Numbered from the stretch's first letter, positions 1 through 8,703 are shown. The stretch is 64,000 nucleotides of DNA from Noviherbaspirillum malthae (GCF_015352985.1 NZ_JACYXF010000012.1:1-64000); one strand, 5' to 3'. Numbers and translations are program-made. Notes: generated from the letters alone by a model not told the origin.

Positions 1-384
1 TAGCTTAAGCAAGAACTCACAGCCGCTTGCGCCGATACGTTTGCGAAAGCGTGACATCTGGCTGGGATCGATAGGTAAGCGATACTGGAAATACTGTTCT
101 CCGCAAAAGTACTGCCAGTATGGGTTCTCGGCCCAATGCATGACGACTTGTTCATCTGAGAGATTGAAGGCATGCTTAAGATAATGCAGGCCCACCATGA
201 GGCGAATTGAAATGGCAGGTCGACCACGGCCCGGGACATACAAAGGACCGAACTGGGCGCTTGCCGCCTGCCAATCCATCTTGCCAGCCAAGGTAACCAA
301 TGCATGCCGAGGGTCAACCATGTTGGCCAGCTCACGGGGCGCAAGGGCTGGATCTTGCGCGGGAGGAATCTCTTTGGGGGCCAT
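1..384 (-). mobile_element. IS5-family transposase, N-terminal part, cut by the window edge
   Basis: The reverse strand reads 128 codons without a stop from ATG at 384 to the window edge. The product contains the N-terminal domain of IS5-group transposases (DUF772 type): G-R-G-R-P, then L-M-V-G-L-H-Y-L, ENPYWQYFCGE and a D-P-S-x-M-x-R-F-R-K-R-I-G block. This wording is typical of the IS1478-like subgroup of IS5, but I assign the subgroup only from memory. The DDE catalytic part lies beyond position 1, so intactness cannot be judged. Just upstream of the start, the 8-bp arms ATTCACCA (387-394) and TGGTGAAT (422-429) can form a hairpin that may limit transposase translation or lie within the terminal inverted repeat. 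Clear IS ends were not identified. Confidence 0.8.
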
Positions 385-429
385 GAATTCACCAAAAAAT
401 CGTAGCGGCGTACCCTATTTCTGGTGAAT

Positions 430-711
430 CCAAAACCCCAAAGTTCCCCGCCAACCCGCACCAGTACTGGCTCGCATCAGTACTTCAGGCACGACTAGCT
501 AATATCGTCCTGGGCGACTTTTGACATCATCGCTCGAATGTCTGGAATCACCCTGTCGCCACCTCGTATGATGATCACGTCCACGCAAGAGGCAATGCTG
601 AAGGAGCGAGTTGGGGCTCCATCCTACCGCACCGCTTGGCATAGGGCAGAGACAGTGATTTTGGTAACCATACTGTATTTCACACGCGGTCTCACTGCTT
701 CGTACTCAGCC
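430..711. other. Gap between IS element and beta-helix gene, no gene seen
   Basis: About 280 bases. Short open frames exist but none has a convincing ribosome site, family resemblance or codon pattern. The right-hand end of the IS element probably falls somewhere near 430-460. I see no terminator or tRNA here. Confidence 0.5.
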
Positions 712-1422
712 CTACCGAAATAGGTTATTACTGCAAGCCATTGCGTTACACAAGTTGCCGCTGTGTGAAGTTGCATGGGCATCGACCTGTATGCCATTGT
801 TATTGTTTCCACCGAAAGTACTATCGGCATAGGATGAATCGCCATACGCCTTGAAACCATATTGCCGATTCTCGCTGATGACGCTTTCCTTCAAGAGGAT
901 GTCGACGCCGGCAATACCATCTCCACCGTTGTGTTCAATGACGCTGTTGCGGATGAGACCGCCAAACATGACGATGCCGCCGCTTCCGTTACCGGACACG
1001 TGTACGCTTTCCAATTGGCTCGAATTGGATTTCAGATATATCCCGACGTTTCCCATTCCGTAGATGCCGCCGTTTTTAATGACAACTCTCTCCCGTCCCA
1101 AGGCGTGTATTCCATTGCCCGTTCCGACCAAGGAACAGGATACAGGCGGCTGTGTGCAGGAGCCGGTACCGTAAATCGAAAAGCCGTTCAGGTCGATTGT
1201 CACATCATCGGCGTTGATCTCGATGGCGGTCGTGTGTGCGTCAGTCACGACCAAGTCCTCGCTGAGTCGGTAGGTTCCCGGTTCATTGATGACCATTAAG
1301 AACTTGGCCTCCACGTCGCCCCCGACATCTCCACCTGCCAGTGCACTGGCCGGAATTGTCAATGCTGCACCTGCTACACGTATGGCAAGCACTTTCCACA
1401 TTCGGTGGCACATCTGGTTCAT
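712..1422 (-). CDS. Secreted right-handed parallel beta-helix repeat protein
   Basis: About 236 residues. An N-terminal signal peptide (basic start, hydrophobic stretch, ASALA-GG cleavage-like site near residue 28) sends it out of the cytoplasm. The rest shows beta-helix rungs: repeated N-G-x-x-I/V turns such as IDLNGFSIYG, GIHALG, NGGIYGMGNVGIYL, GNGSGGIVMFGG, EHNGGDGIAG and NNNNGIQVD, as in pectate-lyase-like folds. No catalytic residues of a known lyase can be picked out, so the substrate or function is unknown; similar short proteins are usually annotated only as right-handed parallel beta-helix proteins. The start is uncertain: ATG at 1422 is used, and an in-frame GTG at 1434 is possible. 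It stands alone between an IS element and a lipoprotein gene. Confidence 0.7.
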   Translation of the reverse strand: MNQMCHRMWKVLAIRVAGAALTIPASALAGGDVGGDVEAKFLMVINEPGTYRLSEDLVVTDAHTTAIEINADDVTIDLNGFSIYGTGSCTQPPVSCSLVGTGNGIHALGRERVVIKNGGIYGMGNVGIYLKSNSSQLESVHVSGNGSGGIVMFGGLIRNSVIEHNGGDGIAGVDILLKESVISENRQYGFKAYGDSSYADSTFGGNNNNGIQVDAHATSHSGNLCNAMACSNNLFR

Positions 1423-1434
1423 TTTGATTTGCAC

Positions 1435-2171
1435 CCAAGTGTGCGCAGTATGAGTTAGCTACTGTCAGGATAGTCCTTCGAATTTACGTCATCAAGCTTG
1501 TTTCCAGTAACGCCTTTAAGCAAGGCACGCATCCGTTCCCAGGGGCTACCTTCCCGAAATAATTTCATGCAAACCTTGCAGGTGGAGAACCTTTCCTAGC
1601 GTGCCAGCATACCTGCTGGTCTCAGTCACCTGCCATTGCAAGGGAGCAGGAGATTTCATGCCTTGGGGCTCGGCAAAGACAGCGGGCCCTGACCGCCATT
1701 TCGCTCCCTCTACAAAATGATTTCACCTTCAATATCTAACTACTGATGCTGCAGGACGCGGCTGATAAAACCGTCATTGCCCCCCTGTTGAATATATTGA
1801 GCGGCGATCCCATGGGATCGCCAGCAGTTTCAAAGGCAAGCGCAAGGGTGCACCTCGTGGAGGGAGGCGACCGTAACCCATGCGCTTCTAACTCTCAGGA
1901 CCGCTGGACATTGTCTTCTTCGACGGGCTCGGCTTGAAATCGAAAACGTCTGCCTGATAGGGAACAAGCGGGTTTCTTGTCCGCAAGCACATTCGTAGCT
2001 AGACGTCTCTGCTCCGCCGCGCATCGCTTGAATTTTTCCATCACTTTGGATGAACCGTTTCGCCTTGGCGTGGCATATACCGTCATGACCGCATGGCATG
2101 CAAGTGCAACGGCGGTGCGGCGCTGTCTGAACCGACATGTATCTCTGATTTCGACGATGTGGAGCAAGCCC
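1435..2171. other. Long intergenic gap with one perfect palindrome
   Basis: About 740 bases without a supportable gene. Open frames at 1746-1937 and on the reverse strand at 1830-2186 lack start signals and family features. The stretch contains the 20-bp palindrome at 1803-1822 listed separately. The gap would fit an old insertion or deletion near the IS element, but nothing proves it. Confidence 0.5.
1803..1822. repeat. Perfect 20-bp palindrome GGCGATCCCATGGGATCGCC
   Basis: The sequence equals its own reverse complement over all 20 bases. It lies in the non-coding gap about 350 bases before the lipoprotein gene. A perfect 20-mer palindrome is expected about 0.06 times by chance in 64 kb. 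It could be a regulator site, a hairpin in RNA or the scar of a mobile element. No T-tract follows, so it is not a classical terminator. Confidence 0.6.
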
Positions 2172-2756
2172 ATGAAGACGACCCATAACAAGATGGCGAT
2201 ATCACCAGTGATCATCCTGCTCGCCCTGCTGGCTGGATGTGGCGGCGGAGGAGGAGACGATACGGCACCGGCACAGACGGCGGAGCCAGCGTCGACACCG
2301 ACCGCCGGGACACCTACACCCACACCTGCCACGCCGACTACTTCTGCGCCGGAAGTGCCGCCTGCGCCACCTGCACCTGTCCCGCCTGCGGCAGCAGCAC
2401 CTACACCTACACCTACACCTACACCTACACCTACACCTACACCTACACCTACACCAGCCCCTGCCTCGCCAGCCTCCCCGATGGCGCCGACGCCGAGCGT
2501 GGCATTCAGCCAGATTAGGGAGATCGTGGCTGCACGCTGCTTGCTGTGCCACTCGGCAACCAGTGGTACCAGAATCGGTTTCAACCAATCTGGACTGGCC
2601 TTTGACTCGCCGGCGCAGATCGGTGCGGCAGCGCCGTTGATGAACGCTGCAATCCAGGCGCGCCGCATGCCGTTAGGCAATGCGACGAATATGACAGACG
2701 CCGAACGTGCCACATTTAATCAATGGATCGTGGAGGGAGCGAGTATCAATCAATAG
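2172..2756 (+). CDS. Lipoprotein with Thr-Pro repeat linker and PuuD-like cytochrome c domain
   Basis: 194 residues from ATG at 2172, which has a GGAG 8 bases upstream; a longer reading frame reaches back to 1977 but has no signal peptide. The product starts with a lipoprotein signal (hydrophobic stretch, L-L-A-G-C lipobox) and a Gly run. A low-complexity Ala/Thr/Pro linker follows, with about ten Thr-Pro units. The C-terminal 80 residues hold one heme c site, C-L-L-C-H. The wording around it (QIREIVAARCLLCHSA, then R-x-M-P-L-G-N-x-T-x-M-T-D-x-E-R) closely recalls the C-terminal cytochrome domain of PuuD-type urate oxidases. The Met in MPLGN is a candidate axial ligand. Here the domain is free of the membrane enzyme part. 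A role in periplasmic electron transfer is inferred; the partner is unknown. Confidence 0.75.
   Translation: MKTTHNKMAISPVIILLALLAGCGGGGGDDTAPAQTAEPASTPTAGTPTPTPATPTTSAPEVPPAPPAPVPPAAAAPTPTPTPTPTPTPTPTPTPAPASPASPMAPTPSVAFSQIREIVAARCLLCHSATSGTRIGFNQSGLAFDSPAQIGAAAPLMNAAIQARRMPLGNATNMTDAERATFNQWIVEGASINQ
2398..2455 (+). repeat. Hexanucleotide tandem repeat (CACCTA)n, about 9.5 copies
   Basis: Nine uninterrupted copies of CACCTA plus a partial tenth encode the Thr-Pro linker of the lipoprotein. Because the unit is six bases, copy-number change by slippage keeps the frame and only lengthens or shortens the linker. Confidence 0.9.
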
Positions 2757-2805
2757 TGCCGCTACATCGATGCGCTCAGGACGATGTTGCTTAAGCCGTC
2801 CGCTA

Positions 2806-3367
2806 TTATTCGATGCCAGGCCCTTGTACCCTGCATTGCCATCCGCGTTGTCGATCACCCGGATGGCGCGGATCATGTCGACCGCCAGCGACCGTGCAGT
2901 GATCCAGCCATCTTCCGGTGGCAAAGATGAGCCGGCTCGCTGCAGAGGCGGCACCTCCTGCCACGTTTCCAATGCCAGTATCCTGAGGTAAGAAATGGGG
3001 ACTGAATGGATTCGAATTATTCAATCCGTATAGCGGGCCATCGGGTTGTGTCGAGGCATGCAAATTCGCTGTTGACAGTGCTAAGGCGTCGTTACTGAAG
3101 CATTGGCGGTCCTTCCGTGGGCATCGATTTCGACATCTTTCGCCCGCAAGTCGCTGATCAGCATCTAGTACCGTGCCGGCCATTTGCAACACCAGGCGGT
3201 TCAAAAGTGCCGGATTTGCCCAAGTAGACCACACGGAGGTGACCTCGCTTTCGGACATGAAAGCCCGACAGTCCACCGATTGGTTGCCCGCCATACGGCA
3301 CGGTCGCCCCAGGTAAGCCGATTGGCGCAAGAAACAGTTTTTCAGGCAGACCGGCCTTTTCCATCAT
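2806..3367 (-). pseudogene. Decayed coding remnant, family uncertain
   Basis: The reverse strand gives protein-like stretches that sit in different frames: MEKAGLPEKLFLAPIGL (from 3367), then SVDCRAF...NPALLNRLVLQMAG in a second frame, then SDLRAKDVEIDAHG in a third, and DGWITARSLAVDMIRAIRVI near 2915-2870. None connects into one open gene, so this looks like a frameshifted remnant. The DCRAF...NPAL spacing faintly recalls the C-terminus of GMC-type oxidoreductases, but this is weak. No start site or promoter was recognised. The remainder of the 2757-3394 gap shows nothing else. Confidence 0.3.
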
Positions 3368-3394
3368 AATCGCCCGGCTGCCTTCTCCATATCT

Positions 3395-4375
3395 TCAGTT
3401 GACCGTCGCGCCGGATTCCTTGACGACTTTCGCCCACTTGCTAGTCTCGGACTTGATGTATTCGCCGAACTGCTCCGGCGTACTGGCAACCACGTCAGAT
3501 CCGAGCGCTTGCATCTTCTGCTCGACATCCGGCATCTTCAGAATCTTCACAGTGCCTTCATGCAGCTTAGCGATGATTTCCTTCGGCGTGCCGGCCGGCG
3601 CCAAGATGCCGCCCCAGGAACTGGAGTCGAAGCCGGGAACGCCTGAATCCGCGATCGGCGTAACACCGGGCAGTACTGCGGATGGCTTTGCGGTTGCCAT
3701 TCCTATTGGGCGCACCTTTCCAGACTTGATATGCGGCAGCGCGGCTGGCAAGGTGGCGAACATCATTGATACCTGACCGCCGATCACATCATTCATCGCC
3801 GGGCCGTCTCCCTTGTACGGCACATGCATGATGTCGATGCCCCCCATCGATTTGAGCAGTTCGCCGGTCAAGTGGTTTGAGGAACCGTTCCCGGCCGAAG
3901 CAAACGTGAGCTTGTTAGTCTTCGCATAAGAGATGAGCTCCTTCACATTCTTTACTGGCAGCGAGTTGTTGACCACCAATACGATAGGAACGGTTGTGGT
4001 CTGGGTCACCGGCGCAAAGCTCTTGACTACATCGTAGGAAAGCTTGTACATGCTGGCGCTAATTGCATTCGGACCGACATTTCCCATCAGGATGGTGTAG
4101 CCGTCAGCGGGAGCCCGAGCCACGAATTCCGAGGCAATGTTGCCGTTGGCGCCGGGTCGGTTTTCCACCACCACCGGCTGCCCCCAGATCTCCGTCATTT
4201 TCTGACCCAGCACGCGCGCCGTTACGTCGGACGCGCCGCCCGGAGGATAAGGCACGATGAAACGGATAGGCTTATCAGGAAAATTGGCAGCACTCTGCGC
4301 CAATGCCGAGGTTCCGAATCCAGCGACAGCCACAGTACAGCACAGTACGCTAAAAATTCTGGTGATGGTCTTCAT
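3395..4375 (-). CDS. Bug/TctC-family periplasmic solute-binding receptor
   Basis: 326 residues with a signal peptide ending at ALA-QS (about residue 27). The mature part shows the family blocks: FPDKPIRFIVPYPPGGASD, VENRPGANGNIA, ADGYTILMG, H-V-P-Y-K-G, and G-I-L-A-P-A-G-T-P near the C-terminus. Bug receptors bind small carboxylates in the periplasm and feed TctAB-type transporters or signalling. No tctA or tctB gene is in the window. It is the last gene of a leftward set (LacI, FAD oxidoreductase, IlvD dehydratase), 64 bases after the dehydratase, so its ligand is probably that pathway's acid. ATG at 4375 follows a GGAG-type ribosome site. Confidence 0.92.
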   Translation of the reverse strand: MKTITRIFSVLCCTVAVAGFGTSALAQSAANFPDKPIRFIVPYPPGGASDVTARVLGQKMTEIWGQPVVVENRPGANGNIASEFVARAPADGYTILMGNVGPNAISASMYKLSYDVVKSFAPVTQTTTVPIVLVVNNSLPVKNVKELISYAKTNKLTFASAGNGSSNHLTGELLKSMGGIDIMHVPYKGDGPAMNDVIGGQVSMMFATLPAALPHIKSGKVRPIGMATAKPSAVLPGVTPIADSGVPGFDSSSWGGILAPAGTPKEIIAKLHEGTVKILKMPDVEQKMQALGSDVVASTPEQFGEYIKSETSKWAKVVKESGATVN

Positions 4376-4439
4376 CAGATGCTCCTTTCAACTCTTTATA
4401 TATGGACTTCGAACAAGTACTTGGCACCACTGGTGCGAA

Positions 4440-6113
4440 TCATGTCTTTGGTTTCAGCGTGCCTCCTTCGGAAAGCGGACGGACCATGTGCTGATAGATG
4501 CGCAGCCAGCCTTTCGGCTCGGACGGCAGGAACGGTTTCAAAGCAGCGCGCCGGCTGTCAATTTCCAGAGCCGGCAGTTCGATCTCGACCTTGCGGCTCT
4601 CGACATCGATCAGCACTTCGTCACCGTCGCGCAGGAGAGCGATCGGTCCGCCGTCGGCGGCTTCCGGCATCACCTGGCCGATCGTGAAACCACGGTTCAG
4701 TCCTGACAACTGGCCGTCGGTGATCACCGCGATTTCCTTGCCAAGGTCGGAGCCGTTGACGGCGGCTACAAACCAGGATGCTGAAGCGACACCAGGGCCG
4801 CCGCGTGCGCCGAGACCACGCAGCACGATCACTTCGCCGCCGCGGATCTCACCGTTCGAGAGTGCGCCCATCGCGGCCTCCTGTGTCTCGAAGACCCGGC
4901 ACTTGCCACGGAAGGAAGATGCCTTGTCGCCGATTCCGAGCTTCATGATCGCCCCTTCGGGCGCCAGCGAGCCGTGCAGGATCACTACCGAAGGCCCGGG
5001 GCTGACCGGCTTTTCCAGTGATGTAATCACGGCTTCATCGAGTACTTTCGCATGCTGCAGATTGTCTTTCAGCGTCTTCCCGGTTGCGGTCAGCACACCG
5101 GTTGCGAGCAGCGGCTCGAGCCGCTTCATCACCGCATGCGCGCCGCCCGCAGCATCGAGTTCCTCAATCCGGCCCGGGCCGTTGGGCTTGATCGCGGACA
5201 GCAGGGGCACCTTGCCGTCCAGTTCCTCCACTAGCTTGTAAACATCGACCGGGATCTCGCCCTCCGCCGCCACGCCTTGCAGATGACGCAACATGTTGAT
5301 CGAACCGCTGACGGCCAACCCGACCGTAATGGCATTTTTGAACGCAGCCGGCGTCATGATCTGATGCGGCCGCAAATCTTCATTCACCATCTCGACAATG
5401 CGGCGCCCCGCAGCGCGCGCGTACTCCTTCATCTTTTCGCTACGGGCCGCGACCGGCGCGCTGCCGGGCAAGGTCATCCCAATTGCCTCCGCCATAATAT
5501 GCATCGTGTTCGCAGTACCCATCCCAGCACAGACGCCCGGCCCCTGTACCGCGACGTTGCACATGTCGGAGATATCCTTGATCGAGATCTTCTTCGACGC
5601 CAGTTCGCCTACCGACTCGAATACATCCTCGATATCAACCGGCTTGCCTTCGTGCCGGCCGCATCCCTGGTAACCGCCTATGACCAGGATCGAGGGAATA
5701 TCAAGCCGTGCCGCCGCCATCATGTGCGCCGGAGCGGTCTTGTCGCAGCTGCTCAGGCAAACCATGCCGTCCAGTACCGCGCCTTCGACCGAGACTTCGA
5801 TATCGTTGACCATCAGGTCGCGCGCCGGCATCAGGTAGCGGCCGCTGCGGCCGGCGCCGGTGATGAAGTCGCTGGGTGCGGTGGTCTTGATTTCGAACGG
5901 CACGCCGCCGGCATCCCGGATCGCCTGCTTGACGATGTTCGCCACCTCGTCGAGATGGCTGAAACAGATCGACAGTTCCGAAGACGTATTGATCACCGCG
6001 ATCTTCGGCTTTTCCATGTCCGCTTCCGGAATGCCGAGTGCATGCCATTGCGCCTTGCGCAGTGCCCAGCGGGTAGTGCCAGGTTCGAAATTGGAACGGT
6101 ATTTTTTCGTCAT
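4440..6113 (-). CDS. IlvD/Edd-family dehydratase
   Basis: 557 residues, close to the usual dihydroxy-acid dehydratase length. The three cysteines expected to hold the iron-sulfur cluster are present in S-S-C-D-K-T, G-Y-Q-G-C-G and G-V-C-A-G-M-G-T-A-N-T-M. The C-terminal half has the LHGSLAPEGA and TDGQLSG blocks of the family. The family removes water from 2,3-dihydroxy acids, either branched-chain precursors or sugar acids such as gluconate, arabonate or xylonate. Its place under a LacI regulator and beside a Bug receptor and an FAD oxidoreductase, away from ilv genes, favours a catabolic substrate, but which one cannot be read. Its ATG overlaps the stop of the FAD gene by 4 bases, implying translational coupling. 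Confidence 0.88.
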   Translation of the reverse strand: MTKKYRSNFEPGTTRWALRKAQWHALGIPEADMEKPKIAVINTSSELSICFSHLDEVANIVKQAIRDAGGVPFEIKTTAPSDFITGAGRSGRYLMPARDLMVNDIEVSVEGAVLDGMVCLSSCDKTAPAHMMAAARLDIPSILVIGGYQGCGRHEGKPVDIEDVFESVGELASKKISIKDISDMCNVAVQGPGVCAGMGTANTMHIMAEAIGMTLPGSAPVAARSEKMKEYARAAGRRIVEMVNEDLRPHQIMTPAAFKNAITVGLAVSGSINMLRHLQGVAAEGEIPVDVYKLVEELDGKVPLLSAIKPNGPGRIEELDAAGGAHAVMKRLEPLLATGVLTATGKTLKDNLQHAKVLDEAVITSLEKPVSPGPSVVILHGSLAPEGAIMKLGIGDKASSFRGKCRVFETQEAAMGALSNGEIRGGEVIVLRGLGARGGPGVASASWFVAAVNGSDLGKEIAVITDGQLSGLNRGFTIGQVMPEAADGGPIALLRDGDEVLIDVESRKVEIELPALEIDSRRAALKPFLPSEPKGWLRIYQHMVRPLSEGGTLKPKT

Positions 6114-7498
6114 GACGTGCTTTCTGTTTGCAGTTGTTCGGCAGCGGCCTTGCCAGCCGCCGGGGAGAGAATTGCGCCCTGCTTCAGCAATTGCGATTGC
6201 AGCAAGGCGATGTCTATTGCATCGAGTGCCACCCCGGAATCACAGGCGAGCGCGGCGGCCGTTCCGGCGGCTTCGCCGAGCGCCATGCATACGGCCGCGA
6301 CCCGCATCGATGCATGCGCATCGTGTGATGCCGATGAGCAGCGGCCGGCAACCAGCAGTCCGCTCGCGCCTGCCGGCAGCATCATCCGGTATGGCAGCTG
6401 GTAATAGGCACCGGGTTCCAGAAATACCCATTTCGTAGCGCGCCCGGCGCCGTGCTCCTCGACAGGCCAGGCGCTGCAGGCGACTGCATCGGCGAAGCGC
6501 GCCTGGCCGAGCACATCCTGCAGCGACAGAGAGTACCGGCCCTGTATGCGACGGCTCTCACGCACTCCGATGAAGGCGCCGATGTCGGCGATGTAGCAGT
6601 TTTCATAACCGGGAACAAAGTTGCGGAAAGCTTGCAGATACATCTTCAGCTGCCTGCGGCCTTCCAGTTCCGCCTCGGTCAGTTCTGCGGTATCGAGCGG
6701 ATCGGGGGCGCGATCGTCCTTGACGACGCGAGTGATGTTCATGTGCATCGAATTCGGCTGCGTGCTGAAGGCGCCGCCTGCAGTGCGGGGCAGATTGAGC
6801 CCGCTGGCAACCGCCTTTTCCAGATGGCTGCGCAGTTCGTCCCGCGAAATCCGGGTTGCCCGCGCCACATCGACGCCGCCGAAACGGAACATGGTGGTCG
6901 GCGCCTGGATCACCGCGGGGTCATGCTCGAACGGTACTCCGGCAAGCGCCGCAATATCTGCGTCGCCGGTGCAGTCGATGACAACGTCAGCCATACAGGC
7001 CCAGCGTCCGTCACGCCCCTCGAAGATCACGCCGCGCACACGGTCGTCCTGCTTGTGTACCGCAACTGCAGTGCAATGGAATGCAAGCTGCACCCCGGCT
7101 TCCGTCACGATTTCATCGCACGCTATCTTCATCGCCGACGGGTCATAGGGCATGGAGGCCGTCTTCAGCCAGCGCATCGGCTCGCTCGGCCCGCCCATCT
7201 GCTCCAGCCGGTCGATCAGCTCCTGCGCAAAACCGCCGACCACCGGCGTCACCTGCTCGCCGTCGACGGTATACATTCCGCAAATGCTGCCCAGCGTGAC
7301 CATGGTGATGGTCCCGCCGAGAAAACCGTTGCGCTCGACCATCAACACCTTTCTGCCCAACCTGGCTGCTGCGGTCGCTGCCGCAATGCCTGCAGAGCCG
7401 CCGCCGACAACAAGGACTTCGACGACATGCCGAATCGGCACTTTCCGTGACGGCTCTTCCAGGTTGCCGGCTTCAATGTCTTTCGTTGTTAATGCCAT
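6110..7498 (-). CDS. FAD-dependent oxidoreductase (FAD_oxidored family)
   Basis: 462 residues from ATG at 7498, chosen because AGGAG lies just upstream; an in-frame start at 7534 lacks one. A Rossmann FAD-binding site is near residue 28 (V-V-G-G-G-S-A-G-I-A-A-A), followed by a V-E-R-N-G-F-L-G-G-T block and V-I-D-C-T-G-D-A-D, all typical of the pfam12831-type family. C-terminal text GLLVAGRCSSASH also fits an FAD domain. Members oxidise assorted small substrates; many are annotated only as FAD-dependent oxidoreductase. It sits between the LacI gene and the dehydratase in one transcriptional direction, so it may oxidise a hydroxy acid or its product in the same pathway. Confidence 0.85.
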   Translation of the reverse strand: MALTTKDIEAGNLEEPSRKVPIRHVVEVLVVGGGSAGIAAATAAARLGRKVLMVERNGFLGGTITMVTLGSICGMYTVDGEQVTPVVGGFAQELIDRLEQMGGPSEPMRWLKTASMPYDPSAMKIACDEIVTEAGVQLAFHCTAVAVHKQDDRVRGVIFEGRDGRWACMADVVIDCTGDADIAALAGVPFEHDPAVIQAPTTMFRFGGVDVARATRISRDELRSHLEKAVASGLNLPRTAGGAFSTQPNSMHMNITRVVKDDRAPDPLDTAELTEAELEGRRQLKMYLQAFRNFVPGYENCYIADIGAFIGVRESRRIQGRYSLSLQDVLGQARFADAVACSAWPVEEHGAGRATKWVFLEPGAYYQLPYRMMLPAGASGLLVAGRCSSASHDAHASMRVAAVCMALGEAAGTAAALACDSGVALDAIDIALLQSQLLKQGAILSPAAGKAAAEQLQTESTS

Positions 7499-7611
7499 GG
7501 ATGACTCCTGCCTCGTTTGCAATTTTTTGGGCAAAGCGACCCCGTTGCGCCGGCTATCAGCGGCGGTCTGCGTCGCGTAAACTAGTTCTTTTCTTCCTGC
7601 GTTTGCCTGGC

Positions 7612-8658
7612 TCAGCCGCTGGCTGCGTACCGCGCGGTCGAACTGCGGATCACGAGGTCGTTCGGAAGGCAGACGTGCTGCCAGCCGTCGCCGATGCCAC
7701 GCATCCGCTGCAGCAGCAGTTTGATCGCTGTCTCCGCCATCAATGCGAGCGGCTGGCGAATCGTGGTCAACTCGAAGCTGTGCCAGGACGCCATTTCGAT
7801 ATCGTCGTAGCCGACGATCCAGAGATCGGCCGGCACCTCGATGCCCCTGGCGCGTGCGGCATCCCTGGCACCCAGGGCGATTACATCATTCACGCAAAAG
7901 ATTGCGTCCGGATAGTCGGCGAGATCGAGCAGGCGCGATGCGGCATCGAATCCGGTCTTGTACGAAAAAACATCGACTGCGACGCAGTGCATGCTGTCGA
8001 TCGGGTTGCCGAGCGCTTCCAGCCTCCGGCGGAACCCGACTTCCCGATCGCGTATGGTGCTGGCATCGTCCGGGCCGGTGATCAGGCCGATGCGTCGCCG
8101 TCCGGATCTGAAGAGATATTCCGCGACTTTGCGGCCGCCGCCAAGGTTGTCGCTGGAAACCTGATCGCATGGCCATCCATCGACCACCCGGTTGATCAGC
8201 ACAACCGGCGCGTTCAGCCGCAGCGCTTCGTACAAGGGGGTTGAATCGGCGGTTGCGGTGGTCATGATGACGCCATCCACGCGGCTTTCGTGAATCGCAT
8301 CCATTGCCGCCTTCTCATCGAGTTCGTCGGAATTCCAGACCACCATCCTGAAACCGGCCTCGTTCAGGCTTTTTCCGAGAATCTGCAGCAGTTCGGGATA
8401 CAGCGGGTTCGCGAGCCGGGAGACGACCACGCCGATGTTCCCGGTCTGGCTGGTGCGCATCGCGCGCGCCATTGCATTCGGGCGGTACCCAAGTTCTCGC
8501 ACGGCGGCAATCACCCTTTCACGGGCTTCCTTGCCAACCTTTGTGTTTCCCGTGAGGACACGCGATACCGTGGATTGCGACACCCGTGCACGGCGCGCGA
8601 TATCGTGGCTCGTGACAGGGCTGCCTTTCGAATACGTATGCAAGCTTGTCTCCAACAT
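7612..8658 (-). CDS. LacI-family transcriptional regulator
   Basis: 348 residues. The N-terminal helix-turn-helix (residues about 16-60) reads TSHDIARRARVSQSTVSRVL, the family signature, then the hinge RPNAMARAMRT. The rest is a periplasmic-binding-protein-like effector domain with GYDDIEMASW and TTIRQP near the end. Ligands are normally sugars or sugar acids. A perfect 20-bp palindrome lies 26 bases before the start codon and a near-copy of its core lies inside codons 6-10, so autoregulation is likely. The FAD oxidoreductase, dehydratase and Bug receptor genes follow in the same direction after a 113-base gap and are its probable targets. Confidence 0.93.
   Translation of the reverse strand: MLETSLHTYSKGSPVTSHDIARRARVSQSTVSRVLTGNTKVGKEARERVIAAVRELGYRPNAMARAMRTSQTGNIGVVVSRLANPLYPELLQILGKSLNEAGFRMVVWNSDELDEKAAMDAIHESRVDGVIMTTATADSTPLYEALRLNAPVVLINRVVDGWPCDQVSSDNLGGGRKVAEYLFRSGRRRIGLITGPDDASTIRDREVGFRRRLEALGNPIDSMHCVAVDVFSYKTGFDAASRLLDLADYPDAIFCVNDVIALGARDAARARGIEVPADLWIVGYDDIEMASWHSFELTTIRQPLALMAETAIKLLLQRMRGIGDGWQHVCLPNDLVIRSSTARYAASG
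8632..8639. promoter_or_regulatory. Second half-conserved LacI operator core inside the lacI-type gene
   Basis: GAATACGTATGC at 8630-8641 repeats 11 of 12 central bases of the upstream palindrome and keeps the 8-bp core ATACGTAT. Its centre is 58 bases from that of the main operator, which would allow repression by looping or road-block. It is inferred from similarity only. Confidence 0.45.
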
Positions 8659-8683
8659 GCGTTCACTTGACGAGACGATTAAA

Positions 8684-8703
8684 GCATGAATACGTATTCA
8701 TGC
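8684..8703. promoter_or_regulatory. Perfect 20-bp operator palindrome for the LacI regulator
   Basis: GCATGAATACGTATTCATGC is a perfect inverted repeat with the central CG typical of LacI-family operators. It is placed 26 bases upstream of the regulator's start codon and about 175 bases upstream of the promoter of the divergent Bug gene. Binding by the adjacent LacI protein is an inference from position and symmetry. Confidence 0.8.

Noticed and set aside
2398..2455. Possible CRISPR-like repeat
   Set aside because: It is a plain hexanucleotide tandem repeat without spacers, inside a coding region.
2237..2640. Open frames with His-Leu or Thr-Tyr runs across the hexamer repeat
   Set aside because: They are alternative-frame readings of the CACCTA repeat. 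The frame with lipobox, Thr-Pro linker and heme site is the real one.
4440..6113. Assignment as biosynthetic ilvD
   Set aside because: No other branched-chain amino-acid genes nearby and the LacI/Bug/FAD setting point to catabolism, so no gene symbol is given.
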